A stretch of 64,000 nt of DNA from contig CATOMC010000005.1 in the NCBI GenBank assembly GCA_951801245.1, positions 1-64,000 on the forward strand, written 5' to 3'. The notes under the pieces were generated by a model that was given only the letters and a program-made list of their open reading frames with translations, was not told the origin of the DNA and ran no database searches. The translations under genes and the position numbers were made by a program. This stretch comes from an uncultured Lachnospiraceae bacterium. Its GTDB lineage: Bacteria > Bacillota_A > Clostridia > Lachnospirales > Lachnospiraceae. The stretch's first letter is position 1. Each line of letters begins with the position of its first letter. Of this stretch, positions 44,901 to 52,352 are shown piece by piece.

Positions 44901-45835
44901 ACCATATCCAGCGTGCTCATCTCCGACAGGAAATTCCGAAAACGCTCTATGATACCATCGTCATCGTCCTCATCGTCGTAATCATCATCATAGTCGTCAT
45001 CTTCGTAATCGTCTTCGTAGTCTGCTTCGTCCTCATAATCATCATCTTCGTAGCCTGCTTCGTCCTCATAATCGTCATCTTCGTAGCCTGCTTCGTCCTC
45101 ATAATCGTCATCTTCGTAGCCTGCTTCGTCCTCGTAATCGTCATCTTCGTAGCCTGCTTCGTCCTCGTAATCATCGTCTTCGTAGCCTGCTTCGTCCTCA
45201 TAATCGTCATCTTCGTAGCCTGCTTCGTCCTCGTAATCATCGTCTTCGTAGCCTGCTTCGTCCTCATAGTCATCGTCTTCGTAATCTACTTCGTCCTCGT
45301 AATCATCGTCTTCGTAGCCCGCTTCGTCTTCCTCTCCGTAGCCGTCTTCGTCCTCGTAATCGTCATCTTCGTAGCCTGCTACACCGTCTGCTTCCTCCTC
45401 ATAGTACTCGTCTTCATAATCTTCCTCATAGTACGCTTCGTCCTCATATCTGTCATCCTGGTCCTCGTAATACGCCTCCTCTTCGTACTCCTCATACTTC
45501 CTTTGATGACGGGACACTTTGCCGGTTTTGGCCGGTTTCCCCGCCGCACCTGCCGCAGACACCTTCACACCACGTCCGGACCCGGACGTCTTCGCGCCAT
45601 ATTCTGTCCTGGAAGACTTCCTTCCGCGGATTGGTTTGGATGCCTTCTCACTATGCTTCTTCTGGTATGACGCGATCATGTCGTCATCCAGACTCAAAAA
45701 TTCCAGCGTGTCTTCTGTCACGCTGTCCGCATCCTCATCATCAAACCGATCATCCCGAAGCAGTTCTTCAAATCGGACCGGCCTTTTATTTTCACGCTTT
45801 TTGACCTGCTTTTTGTTCTGTTTTTTGTTTTTCAT
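41924..45835 (-). CDS. Giant membrane-anchored GH25 lysozyme with acidic repeats and Ig-like domains
   Basis: The 1303-residue protein has, in order: a basic start; a long acidic Tyr-rich region (about 110-295) with nine tandem 11-residue units of the type AGYEDDDYEDE; one membrane segment (about 307-331); a SpaA/Cna-like domain (KLVGGVPFVVEVSG, DDDKDGIIYQTGVSAGSYSVKMKALEG); a Ser/Gly/Asp-rich linker; about four BIG2-type Ig-like domains (such as GGTVTAKAAGKATI); a short segment like wall-binding repeats (WQTIDGALYFFGKDNKYVTG); and a C-terminal GH25 domain (about 1104-1303) with MGIDVSKHNGNIDW and PLFLDVEAS. With this topology the acidic repeats are cytoplasmic and the lysozyme is outside. 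A promoter inside the longer frame decides for ATG 45835. Confidence 0.9.
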   Translation of the reverse strand: MKNKKQNKKQVKKRENKRPVRFEELLRDDRFDDEDADSVTEDTLEFLSLDDDMIASYQKKHSEKASKPIRGRKSSRTEYGAKTSGSGRGVKVSAAGAAGKPAKTGKVSRHQRKYEEYEEEAYYEDQDDRYEDEAYYEEDYEDEYYEEEADGVAGYEDDDYEDEDGYGEEDEAGYEDDDYEDEVDYEDDDYEDEAGYEDDDYEDEAGYEDDDYEDEAGYEDDDYEDEAGYEDDDYEDEAGYEDDDYEDEAGYEDDDYEDEAGYEDDDYEDEADYEDDYEDDDYDDDYDDEDDDDGIIERFRNFLSEMSTLDMVVAMLGVLVVAGAVITGSLYASAKFTEKQVATFAEVGDEIRGVSVIGESGLLAVSESAKLGGMIEYDEEEGLEDWEEGQGKEEKEDPDKEIDVELRLTSIQSDLKIKFANKATGKLVGGVPFVVEVSGGGKTYELKDDDKDGIIYQTGVSAGSYSVKMKALEGDSYQKYRLQSSASTVEVTDKIAYKKVDVADEVKKESEINVAQEEASQQNTVVESTLKDTVEWVESTKTPVGDEKDSYEEVSKDKIADPWAVSSNYRKLVNEGEGDGASVRTADEADKDTKSPDEDKPGEGGDSGSSDEDGSGDSGSSGGDGSGEGGDSGNSGGNGSGDSGSSDGGDSNKPEEPSKPTKKEVEVKLSKTSFALEVGSSETLSVSDSEGNSYSAEWSSDNTSVAAVSGGTVTAKAAGKATIKVKVKDSDSVTIKNPELTCSVEVKEKETPKQEVTVSLSETSLTLEVGGSKTLNVSGSDGNSYSAKWSTSNSDIATVSGGTVTAKAAGKATITAEVSAGDGVIIKGSNVLKCEVTVSSKKSEVELKLSKTELNLAINGKETLKITDGSGKAYDGEWSSSDASIAKVFQDGQVKGLKEGTVTVNAKVKAPDGVTIKNPNLSCKVSVSNKNYTKVAISGKNEVGIGQTLTLKAKSEPEGAEITWSSEDEKKAKVDSKGVVTGVAEGKVKIRATCKANGNIYDVLEITVKKSVIDETTKLKDKDGNQLYYKKKSTGEYVEATYKDYKERSTFYKKVKVASEYKYTGWQTIDGALYFFGKDNKYVTGEQVIQGAKYTFGSDGKLSRGSGSMGIDVSKHNGNIDWNAVKNSGVSYVIIRCGYRGYSTGVLVEDPMFRSNIKGAKAAGLKVGAYFFSQAVNEVEAVEEASMAIDLVKGYGLDYPLFLDVEASGGRGDAIGRDTRTAVCKTFCQTVQNSGISSGIYANKTWLNEKISTGSLTSYKIWLAQYASAPTYTATRYDLWQYSSKGKVSGIKGDVDLNISYMN
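45026..45322 (-). repeat. Nine tandem 33-bp coding repeats
   Basis: Nine adjoining 33-base units each code for 11 residues, seven with the exact AGYEDDDYEDE sequence, one AGY unit before and one with VDY in place of AGY. Silent differences between copies (such as ATAATC against GTAATC) show independent drift plus recent copying. Degenerate copies flank the array. Such in-frame arrays change length easily by slippage. Confidence 0.9.
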
Positions 45836-45871
45836 CTTATGTAAACCTTTCCTGAAAACCAATTTTATAAC

Positions 45872-45900
45872 ATCATAGCACAAACCCTTCATTTTATCAA
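45872..45900 (-). promoter_or_regulatory. Sigma-A promoter of the rhamnose/exporter operon
   Basis: TTGATA (45895-45900) and TATGAT (45872-45877) are separated by exactly 17 bases on the minus strand, 37 bases before ATG 45835. It is the best promoter match in the window and probably starts the long transcript GH25-rfbB-rfbA-GH25-rfbC-wzm-wzt and beyond. Confidence 0.75.
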
Positions 45901-46051
45901 GGTTTTTTGACATCCTTCTTATGGTTAACCGGATTGGTAAGATTTACATAACGTTTACTCTGTTATGTCTGTAAACTGCCTCCGTTACGCGATAGCTGCG
46001 CGATATTTAACACCGCCAAATATGCTATTTTATGGTAAAATCCGCTTGACT

Positions 46052-46079
46052 TTGTCACCATCACCTGACACAATATAAG
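46052..46079 (+). promoter_or_regulatory. Possible promoter of the small zinc-ribbon gene
   Basis: TTGTCA (46052-46057) and TATAAG (46074-46079) are 16 bases apart, about 46 bases before the start. The 45914-46051 part of this gap is AT-rich and otherwise empty. Confidence 0.4.
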
Positions 46080-46125
46080 TGCAACATTACAATTTCAACA
46101 TGAAGTGAGAAAAGGGGAATTTTTC

Positions 46126-46449
46126 ATGATGTACATGCACTATTGTAAGCGTTGCCATCGGGTCTATATGTTAAACGGCCACAAACAACTCTGTCCGAAA
46201 TGTCGTGAAACCATCACAGAGTTAAAACTGACCTATATGGACTATGCGTCCATGGACGAACGATCAAGAACTTTGTTTTGCAGCTGCTGTGCTGACGAAG
46301 AGCAGTTAAAGAAGCTGAGTACTACATACCGTATGTACAAATACAGCAAGTGGTATAAAGAACTGCAAAAACAGCTTACGCCGCAAACGATCATCGCCTA
46401 TCCCGTCATAGACCAGGCGCCGATGGAAAACGCCCTGTCAATGAGTTGA
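46126..46449 (+). CDS. Small zinc-ribbon protein of unknown function
   Basis: The 107-residue protein has two CxxC pairs near the start (YCKRC and LCPKC, about 17 residues apart), which can bind zinc, and a later FCSCC. The rest is basic and Tyr-rich (YRMYKYSKWYKELQKQL). It has no membrane segment. I do not recognise a named family. The ATG at 46126 has GGGG eight bases upstream; a GTG at 46105 is in frame but sits on that site. It is a single gene, divergent from the giant GH25 gene and closed by a long hairpin. Confidence 0.75.
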   Translation: MMYMHYCKRCHRVYMLNGHKQLCPKCRETITELKLTYMDYASMDERSRTLFCSCCADEEQLKKLSTTYRMYKYSKWYKELQKQLTPQTIIAYPVIDQAPMENALSMS

Positions 46450-46494
46450 CAGGCAGGTGTGTTCCTGCTTTGCCGGACACACGGCACGATGCCG

Positions 46495-46542
46495 AAGAAG
46501 AGCGCGTCCCAGAATCAGCGGATTTTAGGACGCGCTCTTCTT
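46495..46542 (+). terminator. 15-bp hairpin downstream of the zinc-ribbon gene
   Basis: AAGAAGAGCGCGTCC and GGACGCGCTCTTCTT form a perfect stem with an 18-base loop, about 45 bases after the stop. The trailing sequence has few T, so termination is likely but not certain. No other feature is visible in 46450-46663. Confidence 0.65.
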
Positions 46543-46663
46543 GTATCCTGCAAAATTAAGAAAAACGTAATGAATAAATAATAGTAAGGCATGGATTTTT
46601 CTAAAAAATCATAGTAAAATGAAATATATTTTAAGAAACACAGGAAAGGTAAGAGAACAAATC

Positions 46664-47692
46664 ATGAAACAAAACAGAGAAAAGAAACAGACATCCGTAA
46701 TCGATAGAGAAGAAGAAAGAGCCGTTTCCAAAAAGGGCAGACATCTTCCTGTCAACATACACATAATTCTGCTTGCTGCCATCGTACTTGTCATTGGCTT
46801 TTCGGCATTTCGTCTCTATCAGTGGGACAAGGGGGGGATACAAGTAGACTATGACCCCGGCCAGCAGACCACGGAGTTCGATGTGGAAGTACTTGACAGC
46901 ATCATTCCGCTGGCTCCAGACAAGCTGGAAGGCCATGAAGACGACGGCGTAACGTCAATCCTCTGTCTGGGCGACGACCCCTTTTCCTTAGACCAGGGAG
47001 AAGGCGGCCTGGCAGAACAAATTGCCCAAAAGACAGGTGCAGCCGTCTATAACGGCTCCTTTACCGGCACCACTATCGCACCGGCATCCGGAACCTTCAC
47101 CGAGGGAGATATGATGGACGCCTTTTCCTTCCTGTATGTGGCAGACAGCCTGGCCCGCGATGATTTTCAGTTGATGAAGACGGCCGCTGCCTACAGCAGT
47201 GATGATAATTTCCCCATCACTGTCGACATGCTTTCGAATCTGGATATGAACAGCATTGACATCCTCTGCATCATGTATGATGCCAGCGACTATATCAACA
47301 AACGCCCCAGCGATGACCCCAACGAACCTTTAAACCCAATCACCTACACCGGCGCCCTGCGCACAGGCATCAAGGCAATTCAGAAAGCCTATCCACATAT
47401 CCGTATTGTGATCATGTCACATACTTTCTGCCACACGATCAACGAGGAAGGCAACTTCGAAAACGGCGACCGGGTGGATTTAGGACATGGCACACTGAGC
47501 CACTACCTCCAGAAAGAGCGGGATGTCTCTTTGGACTGCGGTGTCTCCTTCATTGATAACTTCTACGGATCAGTCAATGAAGATAATTATCTGGACTATA
47601 TGACGGATTATATCCACTTCAATGATGCAGGAAGAGAACGGCTGGCCTCCCGGTTTGTGGAGTGCATCTTCCCGGCCGGGAAGGAAGAATAG
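46664..47692 (+). CDS. Membrane-anchored SGNH-like protein lacking the usual nucleophile Ser
   Basis: The 342-residue protein has a charged start, one membrane anchor (about residues 30-53) and an extracellular domain with SGNH-hydrolase layout. The first block, normally GDS, is LCLGDDPFS, so Asp replaces the Ser. A later Gly/Asn-like part is AAVYNGSFTGTTIA, and the final block TDYIHFNDAGRERLA keeps DxxH. The lost Ser may mean an inactive binding protein, or Ser in DPFS may serve instead. The ATG at 46664 is the better start (AGGAAAGG upstream, wide spacing); an earlier frame start at 46619 has no site. It is a single gene ended by a strong terminator. The function may be surface-polymer modification. 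Confidence 0.78.
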   Translation: MKQNREKKQTSVIDREEERAVSKKGRHLPVNIHIILLAAIVLVIGFSAFRLYQWDKGGIQVDYDPGQQTTEFDVEVLDSIIPLAPDKLEGHEDDGVTSILCLGDDPFSLDQGEGGLAEQIAQKTGAAVYNGSFTGTTIAPASGTFTEGDMMDAFSFLYVADSLARDDFQLMKTAAAYSSDDNFPITVDMLSNLDMNSIDILCIMYDASDYINKRPSDDPNEPLNPITYTGALRTGIKAIQKAYPHIRIVIMSHTFCHTINEEGNFENGDRVDLGHGTLSHYLQKERDVSLDCGVSFIDNFYGSVNEDNYLDYMTDYIHFNDAGRERLASRFVECIFPAGKEE

Positions 47693-47699
47693 AAAGAAA

Positions 47700-47747
47700 A
47701 TCCGCCGGCAGCAGAAGGAACGGATCTGCTGCCGGCGGATTATTTTT
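47700..47747 (+). terminator. Strong intrinsic terminator after the SGNH-like gene
   Basis: ATCCGCCGGCAGCAGA and TCTGCTGCCGGCGGAT form a 16-bp GC-rich stem with a nine-base loop, followed by TATTTTTA. It begins eight bases after the stop codon. Confidence 0.9.
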
Positions 47748-47780
47748 ACTTTATCAATGCCCCTGTGATAAACTGCTAAA

Positions 47781-48625
47781 TCAGCCAGACCGGCACATGC
47801 CAGTTTTTTCGTCCACTGGCAGTAAATCATTTGCCATGCAGATCACGCTTCCCGTCCCTATTTCTACTTTTAGAGATTCTAACTCCCCGAATACCTCTTT
47901 ACGGGTCACAGGCTGTAAAACACGGAAATTCTTAATGGCTGTTTTACCGGGTGACGCCGCCTTTTTCAGCTCCATCGGGGAAAGTATACCGTTCTGATAT
48001 AATACAGACCAGTATCTAAAAAATGAAGGAGCGGCATTTTAACAACACGTTTGAGCACATTATTATGGTATGGCGGCACCAGGACAATGATATGAGACGA
48101 TACCAGGATTGAAAGCCACTTTTTGGCTGTTGGAGCCGAGATATCTGCGGCGCCTGCCAATTCCTCATAAACAACAGGCTTTGCAGTATGCGCGGCAACA
48201 ATCGTCATAAAATTGTAAAACTGCGTTTCATCGGCAACCTGTGCAAAATCGCGGACATCTCTCTGCAGGTACGTGTCCACATAGGAACGATAATAGGTTT
48301 CCAAGTCTACTTTGGGATAAGCGGTTCATTAAGTGTGCCGCATCCGTCTGGAACGGCTCACTTGGCTCCTGATAAATTTCTGCGTCAGACAATCCCAATA
48401 AGTTCACAATTCCAACCCGCCCGGCCAGACTCTCGCTCACATTTTCCATAAAACGGAATACCTGTGATCCCGTAATCCAGAAATCACCCTTTTTTTAGAA
48501 CGGTCTATATTCATCTTGATGTAGGGCAATAATTCTGTTGCGTACTGAATCTCGTCAATCAATATCGGAAACATTTCAGATATCCGTGCAATCGTATCTT
48601 CCGCAGCATGCTTGATATATGTCAT
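47781..48625 (-). pseudogene. Decayed AAA-type ATPase with DUF4143 domain
   Basis: Pieces of one protein are readable on the minus strand in different frames: MTYIKHAAEDTIARISEMF joined directly to ILIDEIQYATELLPYIKM; then FWITGSQVFRFMENVSESLAGRVGIVNLLGLSDAEI after a shift in a run of seven A; then KVDLETYYRSYVDTYLQRDVRDF with AKPVVYEELAGAADISAPTAKKWLSILV and MPLLHFLDTGL; finally MELKKAASPGKTAIKNF with GSVICMANDLLPVDEKTG. From the known family, the Walker A region and about 100 residues before the last part have been deleted. A good ribosome site (GGAGGGAG) still precedes the old start. Confidence 0.85.
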
Positions 48626-48729
48626 GGCAATCTCTCCCTCCGTTACAGTACCAGCAATTCGGGCAAACTATTCGTCTATTCCAAATCACCATTTTAGCAG
48701 ACATTGACAAATTGTCTACACAAGTCCTC

Positions 48730-49788
48730 TTACCACTCCACCGAAAACAACTCCTCAAAATCATACCGCCCGATCATCTTTCTGGTGCGCGCAAGTGCCT
48801 GTGCCATTTGTTCGGAAGAAGTCACCTCGCAGGTGCCGACCACAAAACATTCCGTCATATACCGGTTAATATCTTTATGGTAATGCGTATAGTCTGCATA
48901 ATTATTTAAATCTGTCACGATCTCTTCCTGATCCGGGAAATAAAACACACGGACATTGTCATAAGAAAGCAGCCTGTCCGCAATGTACTGATACTCCGCC
49001 ATCGTTGCTTCCAGATGGTTCTCTTTCATCACATCATTCCAATAAAGGATGCTGTAAGGCGGAAAGAACACATAAAATTCCGTCTCCGGATTCAGTTCGA
49101 TATAAGGGCAGATATTCTGCGAAAGGTTCGCTTCCACACTGGCAAGATAAGCGTCAGCCGCCGTCTCCTGCTCCACCTGCATTGGATTCTCATAATTGTG
49201 CATGACCCACTGGATATTATAATATTCGTCCGTCCACCAGCTCTCATATACGGTGGAAAGGTCTGTCTTATCCGGATCGGCCGCCGGGCGCAGGATATAG
49301 TTTAAGAACACGTCTTTATTCCAGAGATAGGCCGCGTCATTCCATACCATATCATCGTACAGATACGCCGGGATCGGGTACTTCGTCTCTTCCACGCCGC
49401 CGGTACAAGTCATCACATCGATACCGTAAAATACCGTCTTTACCTGATTGTCACTGTGGAAAATCCGCTCCATGATATTGGCCTGGTCTTTCGGATAGGC
49501 ACCGCTGTAATTCAGTTTAATGGTATGAAGCCCCATCAGTTCCTCGAACCAGTCCGTATTGAAATTAACCGTCATAGAAGATCCTAATATCACGCTGTCA
49601 TATTCCATATGCACCGCCATGCCCGGATTCTGGTTGATCTGATTGTCTACCAGATACGGAAACTTTGTAAGCGGCTCATGATACTGGAAAAAGGGATCCA
49701 CGCAGACTACCACAGCCGCCTCCAAAAGGAGCGCCGTGATGACTGCCAGTACACAGGCTATCATCCACTTCTTATATTTGTTCATCAT
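48730..49788 (-). CDS. SGNH-like partner of the MBOAT acyltransferase (AlgJ/DltD type)
   Basis: The 352-residue protein has an N-terminal signal anchor (about 9-30) and an extracellular SGNH fold. The nucleophile block is SVILGSSMTVNFN and the last block is DYTHYHKDINRYM with DxxH-like spacing. Known relatives work with MBOAT membrane proteins in O-acetylation or D-alanylation of surface polymers. It follows the MBOAT gene by about 120 bases on the same strand. GAGGGAATC lies before the ATG pair at 49788 and 49785. The target is probably the wall polymer made by the upstream cluster. Confidence 0.82.
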   Translation of the reverse strand: MMNKYKKWMIACVLAVITALLLEAAVVVCVDPFFQYHEPLTKFPYLVDNQINQNPGMAVHMEYDSVILGSSMTVNFNTDWFEELMGLHTIKLNYSGAYPKDQANIMERIFHSDNQVKTVFYGIDVMTCTGGVEETKYPIPAYLYDDMVWNDAAYLWNKDVFLNYILRPAADPDKTDLSTVYESWWTDEYYNIQWVMHNYENPMQVEQETAADAYLASVEANLSQNICPYIELNPETEFYVFFPPYSILYWNDVMKENHLEATMAEYQYIADRLLSYDNVRVFYFPDQEEIVTDLNNYADYTHYHKDINRYMTECFVVGTCEVTSSEQMAQALARTRKMIGRYDFEELFSVEW

Positions 49789-49911
49789 CCGATTCCCTCA
49801 TTCTGTTTCACTCCCTCAATTGCGTATCCTGTCTGTGTCACACAAAGGCCGGCTTCCGACCTGGATTCTCAGACTCTTTTACTGACTGCGCACATCACCA
49901 CAATCTGCGTC

Positions 49912-51483
49912 TCAGAAATTAAAGTACAAAAAGGTGCTGACCCCTGAAAATGTAAGAATGCTCCACACCATCAACACCGCCAGGACAATCACGGATCCTG
50001 CACGGTACTTTACCCTCTCCATCCGCTGCGCTGCATTGGCACCCACAAGCGCCAGATAAAGTCCTGCCGCCAGTATCAACGCCATCAGGATATATCTGCT
50101 GTAGGGTCTGTTGTCCAGGTGTAAGATTTTGATGACATACCAGAATTCATCCAGCCGGAAACACTCCGCCAGGTCAAGGGATACCTTCTGCACCTTTCCT
50201 TTCAGGGCCGTCATCAGCATGCGGTTGGCCTGCGCAATATCCTGTGCCCGGAAATAGACCCAGGCAATGCTCACATAAGAGAACAGGAGCAATTGTGACA
50301 ATACTGTCACAAATTTCGCACCTACCTTCCGCCGTAAGGACTTTACATCTGCCGCCTTATATATGACATCTCTGCCATGTTCTTTCTTCTGCCCGCCTGT
50401 CTCCTGCATGGTATCTTTACAATACCGCCTGTCACTGCTCCGGATCTGCTTTTGCCAGAATCTTGTCACCACATACAACACACCATGCATGGCACCCCAG
50501 ACCATATAATTCCACCCGGCGCCATGCCACAGACCGCTGAGTACAAAGACGATCATCAGGTTCCCATACATCCTGGCCCGGCCTTTGCGGTTGCCGCCAA
50601 GCGGTATATAGACATACTTGGTAAAGAAGCGGTTCAGGGTAATATGCCATCGCTTCCAGAAATCCACAATATTAAAAGCCTTATAAGGCGAATCAAAATT
50701 CACCGGGATTTCTATGCCAAGCATCTTGCCAAGCCCCCGCGCCATATCACAATAACCGCTGAAATCAAAATATAACTGTAAGGCATAGAACACGATCACA
50801 AGCACTGCATCCGCCTGCCCCAGAAATGCCAGATTATCATAGCCGTAATCCACACCCGTACCGAAAGTATCTGCAATCAATACCTTCTTGGCAAGACCCA
50901 GGACAAAGAGTCCGAATCCCTCCGCGATCTGCTCCCACTTACACGTTTCCTGCCCCACCTTACGAAACTGCGGCAGCATTTCATCATGATTGACAATCGG
51001 CCCGGCAATCAACTGCGGGAAAAAGGAGACAAACAGCGCATAATCCAGCAGTCCGCAGTTTCTCACCTCTCCCCGGTAAGTGTCCACCACAAAGGATATC
51101 TGCTGAAAAGTGAAAAAACTGATTCCCAGAGGAAGCAAAATCCCGCGCAGCAGAAACGACGAACCAAACACCGCGTTGACCGTGGAGAGAAAGAAGTCAA
51201 AATATTTAAAGTAAAACAGGATACCCAAATCCCCTGCCACCGCCAGAATCATCAGCTTTTTATCCGGATTCTTTGATAACAGCAGATGGAAGATATAATT
51301 GAAAGCGATACTGCCCGCCATGATTAAAAGATAAGACAGGTTGAAATATCCGTAAAACCAAAATGACATAACCGTCAGAAATACTTTAGCCGCCTCCGGC
51401 CTTTTCATCCGAAGCAGGCCGTAATACCCAAACAGGCACAGCGGAAAAAATATAAAGACAAATATATAAGAATTAAACAGCAT
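49912..51483 (-). CDS. MBOAT-family O-acyltransferase (AlgI-like)
   Basis: The 523-residue multi-pass membrane protein has the AlgI/DltB signature: LLPLGISFFTFQQISFVVDTYRGE, FFPQLIAGPIVNHDEMLPQF, YFDFSGYCDMARGLGKMLGI, FNSPYKA-like FDSPYKAFNIVDFWKRWHITLNRFFTKYVYIPLGGNRKG, and the catalytic His in LSGLWHGAGWNYMVWG. It carries acyl groups across the membrane onto extracellular sugars. A charged loop of about 50 residues (about 360-410, RSSDRRYCKD) interrupts the C-terminal part. ATG 51483 has GAGGAAGG upstream; a longer frame start adds a non-family leader. Confidence 0.93.
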   Translation of the reverse strand: MLFNSYIFVFIFFPLCLFGYYGLLRMKRPEAAKVFLTVMSFWFYGYFNLSYLLIMAGSIAFNYIFHLLLSKNPDKKLMILAVAGDLGILFYFKYFDFFLSTVNAVFGSSFLLRGILLPLGISFFTFQQISFVVDTYRGEVRNCGLLDYALFVSFFPQLIAGPIVNHDEMLPQFRKVGQETCKWEQIAEGFGLFVLGLAKKVLIADTFGTGVDYGYDNLAFLGQADAVLVIVFYALQLYFDFSGYCDMARGLGKMLGIEIPVNFDSPYKAFNIVDFWKRWHITLNRFFTKYVYIPLGGNRKGRARMYGNLMIVFVLSGLWHGAGWNYMVWGAMHGVLYVVTRFWQKQIRSSDRRYCKDTMQETGGQKKEHGRDVIYKAADVKSLRRKVGAKFVTVLSQLLLFSYVSIAWVYFRAQDIAQANRMLMTALKGKVQKVSLDLAECFRLDEFWYVIKILHLDNRPYSRYILMALILAAGLYLALVGANAAQRMERVKYRAGSVIVLAVLMVWSILTFSGVSTFLYFNF

Positions 51484-51574
51484 AACCTTCCTCACTTCTG
51501 CGTACATGCCCACGCACACCGGACTTTTCCAAACCGGCCGGCTTTTCATCCCTCCAGGAGAAACGCCCTGTGAT

Positions 51575-52336
51575 CTAAAGGATCATATCCTTATAAATCA
51601 CATAAATCCCCACCTGGCCGTATACCTCATATCCGTAATCGGTCAGCGGCTCTTTGATCTGGCGATCCTGCCTGAGGATCACATAGGCGCAGGGATACTC
51701 TCTGGCCAGTTCCACAAAATATGGCGTATCGATCACTTCCGACTCTTCCATGGCCTCATACATGGCATGATAATAATCCCACCTTTGGATCATCATCTCC
51801 CTGCCATAGGGCAGTTCAATAGCCGTACTGTACTGGCGCACATACTGCACCAGTTCGCCCGGCATCAGCACCATGATACGCCCTTCTTCCGGTTCAATCA
51901 GATCTACAACATCTATCACGTCCTGTGGCAGGTGATAAGCGTTCTGGGCTTTGGATATATTGACGCTGTCATAGACATAGTCCCCGCCTGCCACAATGGC
52001 CGCACACAGGATAATAAGCCCGATCCTGCGGTGCTTTCCCATCAATTTGATAAATCCATAGGCCGTCACAAGGCTCATCTGCAGAAGCCACAAAAGACGG
52101 TAATAGGTCTCCGAATCCTCCAAAACCCGCACAAAGCCTTTCCGAAACAAAGGACAGAAAAAGGCCGCCAGAAGCAGTGTGGGCGCATAGACAAGAATCG
52201 CCCGCCGGTGCTTATCCTTCTCCGCAAACCACAGATAAAAAAGCGCAAGCAGATACAGTCCCGCCAGAAACTTATACTGGTGAAACCCCATATAATTCTT
52301 AAATATCACAACACTCTCCAGAAAAATACCCCACAT
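51575..52336 (-). CDS. Membrane protein of unknown function, C-terminal soluble domain
   Basis: The 253-residue protein has about four membrane segments in its first half (such as LAGLYLLALFYLWF, YAPTLLLAAFF and GLIILCAAIVAGG). The soluble C-terminal part (about 125-253) looks like the tail domain of membrane glycosyltransferases or their accessory proteins (VIDVVDLIEPEEGRIMVLMPGELVQYVRQYS, YVILRQDRQIKEP). It starts 16 bases after the stop of the larger polytopic protein upstream, and the two may once have been one protein. I do not recognise a named family. Confidence 0.7.
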   Translation of the reverse strand: MWGIFLESVVIFKNYMGFHQYKFLAGLYLLALFYLWFAEKDKHRRAILVYAPTLLLAAFFCPLFRKGFVRVLEDSETYYRLLWLLQMSLVTAYGFIKLMGKHRRIGLIILCAAIVAGGDYVYDSVNISKAQNAYHLPQDVIDVVDLIEPEEGRIMVLMPGELVQYVRQYSTAIELPYGREMMIQRWDYYHAMYEAMEESEVIDTPYFVELAREYPCAYVILRQDRQIKEPLTDYGYEVYGQVGIYVIYKDMIL

Positions 52337-52352
52337 ATGCCCGCTCCCGTTA

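Noticed and set aside
44947..45273. Minus-frame Thr/Met/Lys repeat protein of 108 codons
   Set aside because: It is the alternative frame of the 33-base repeats in the lysozyme gene.
45026..45322. Regular 33-base repeats that could look like a CRISPR array
   Set aside because: The units touch each other without spacers, stay in frame and code for a repeated peptide.
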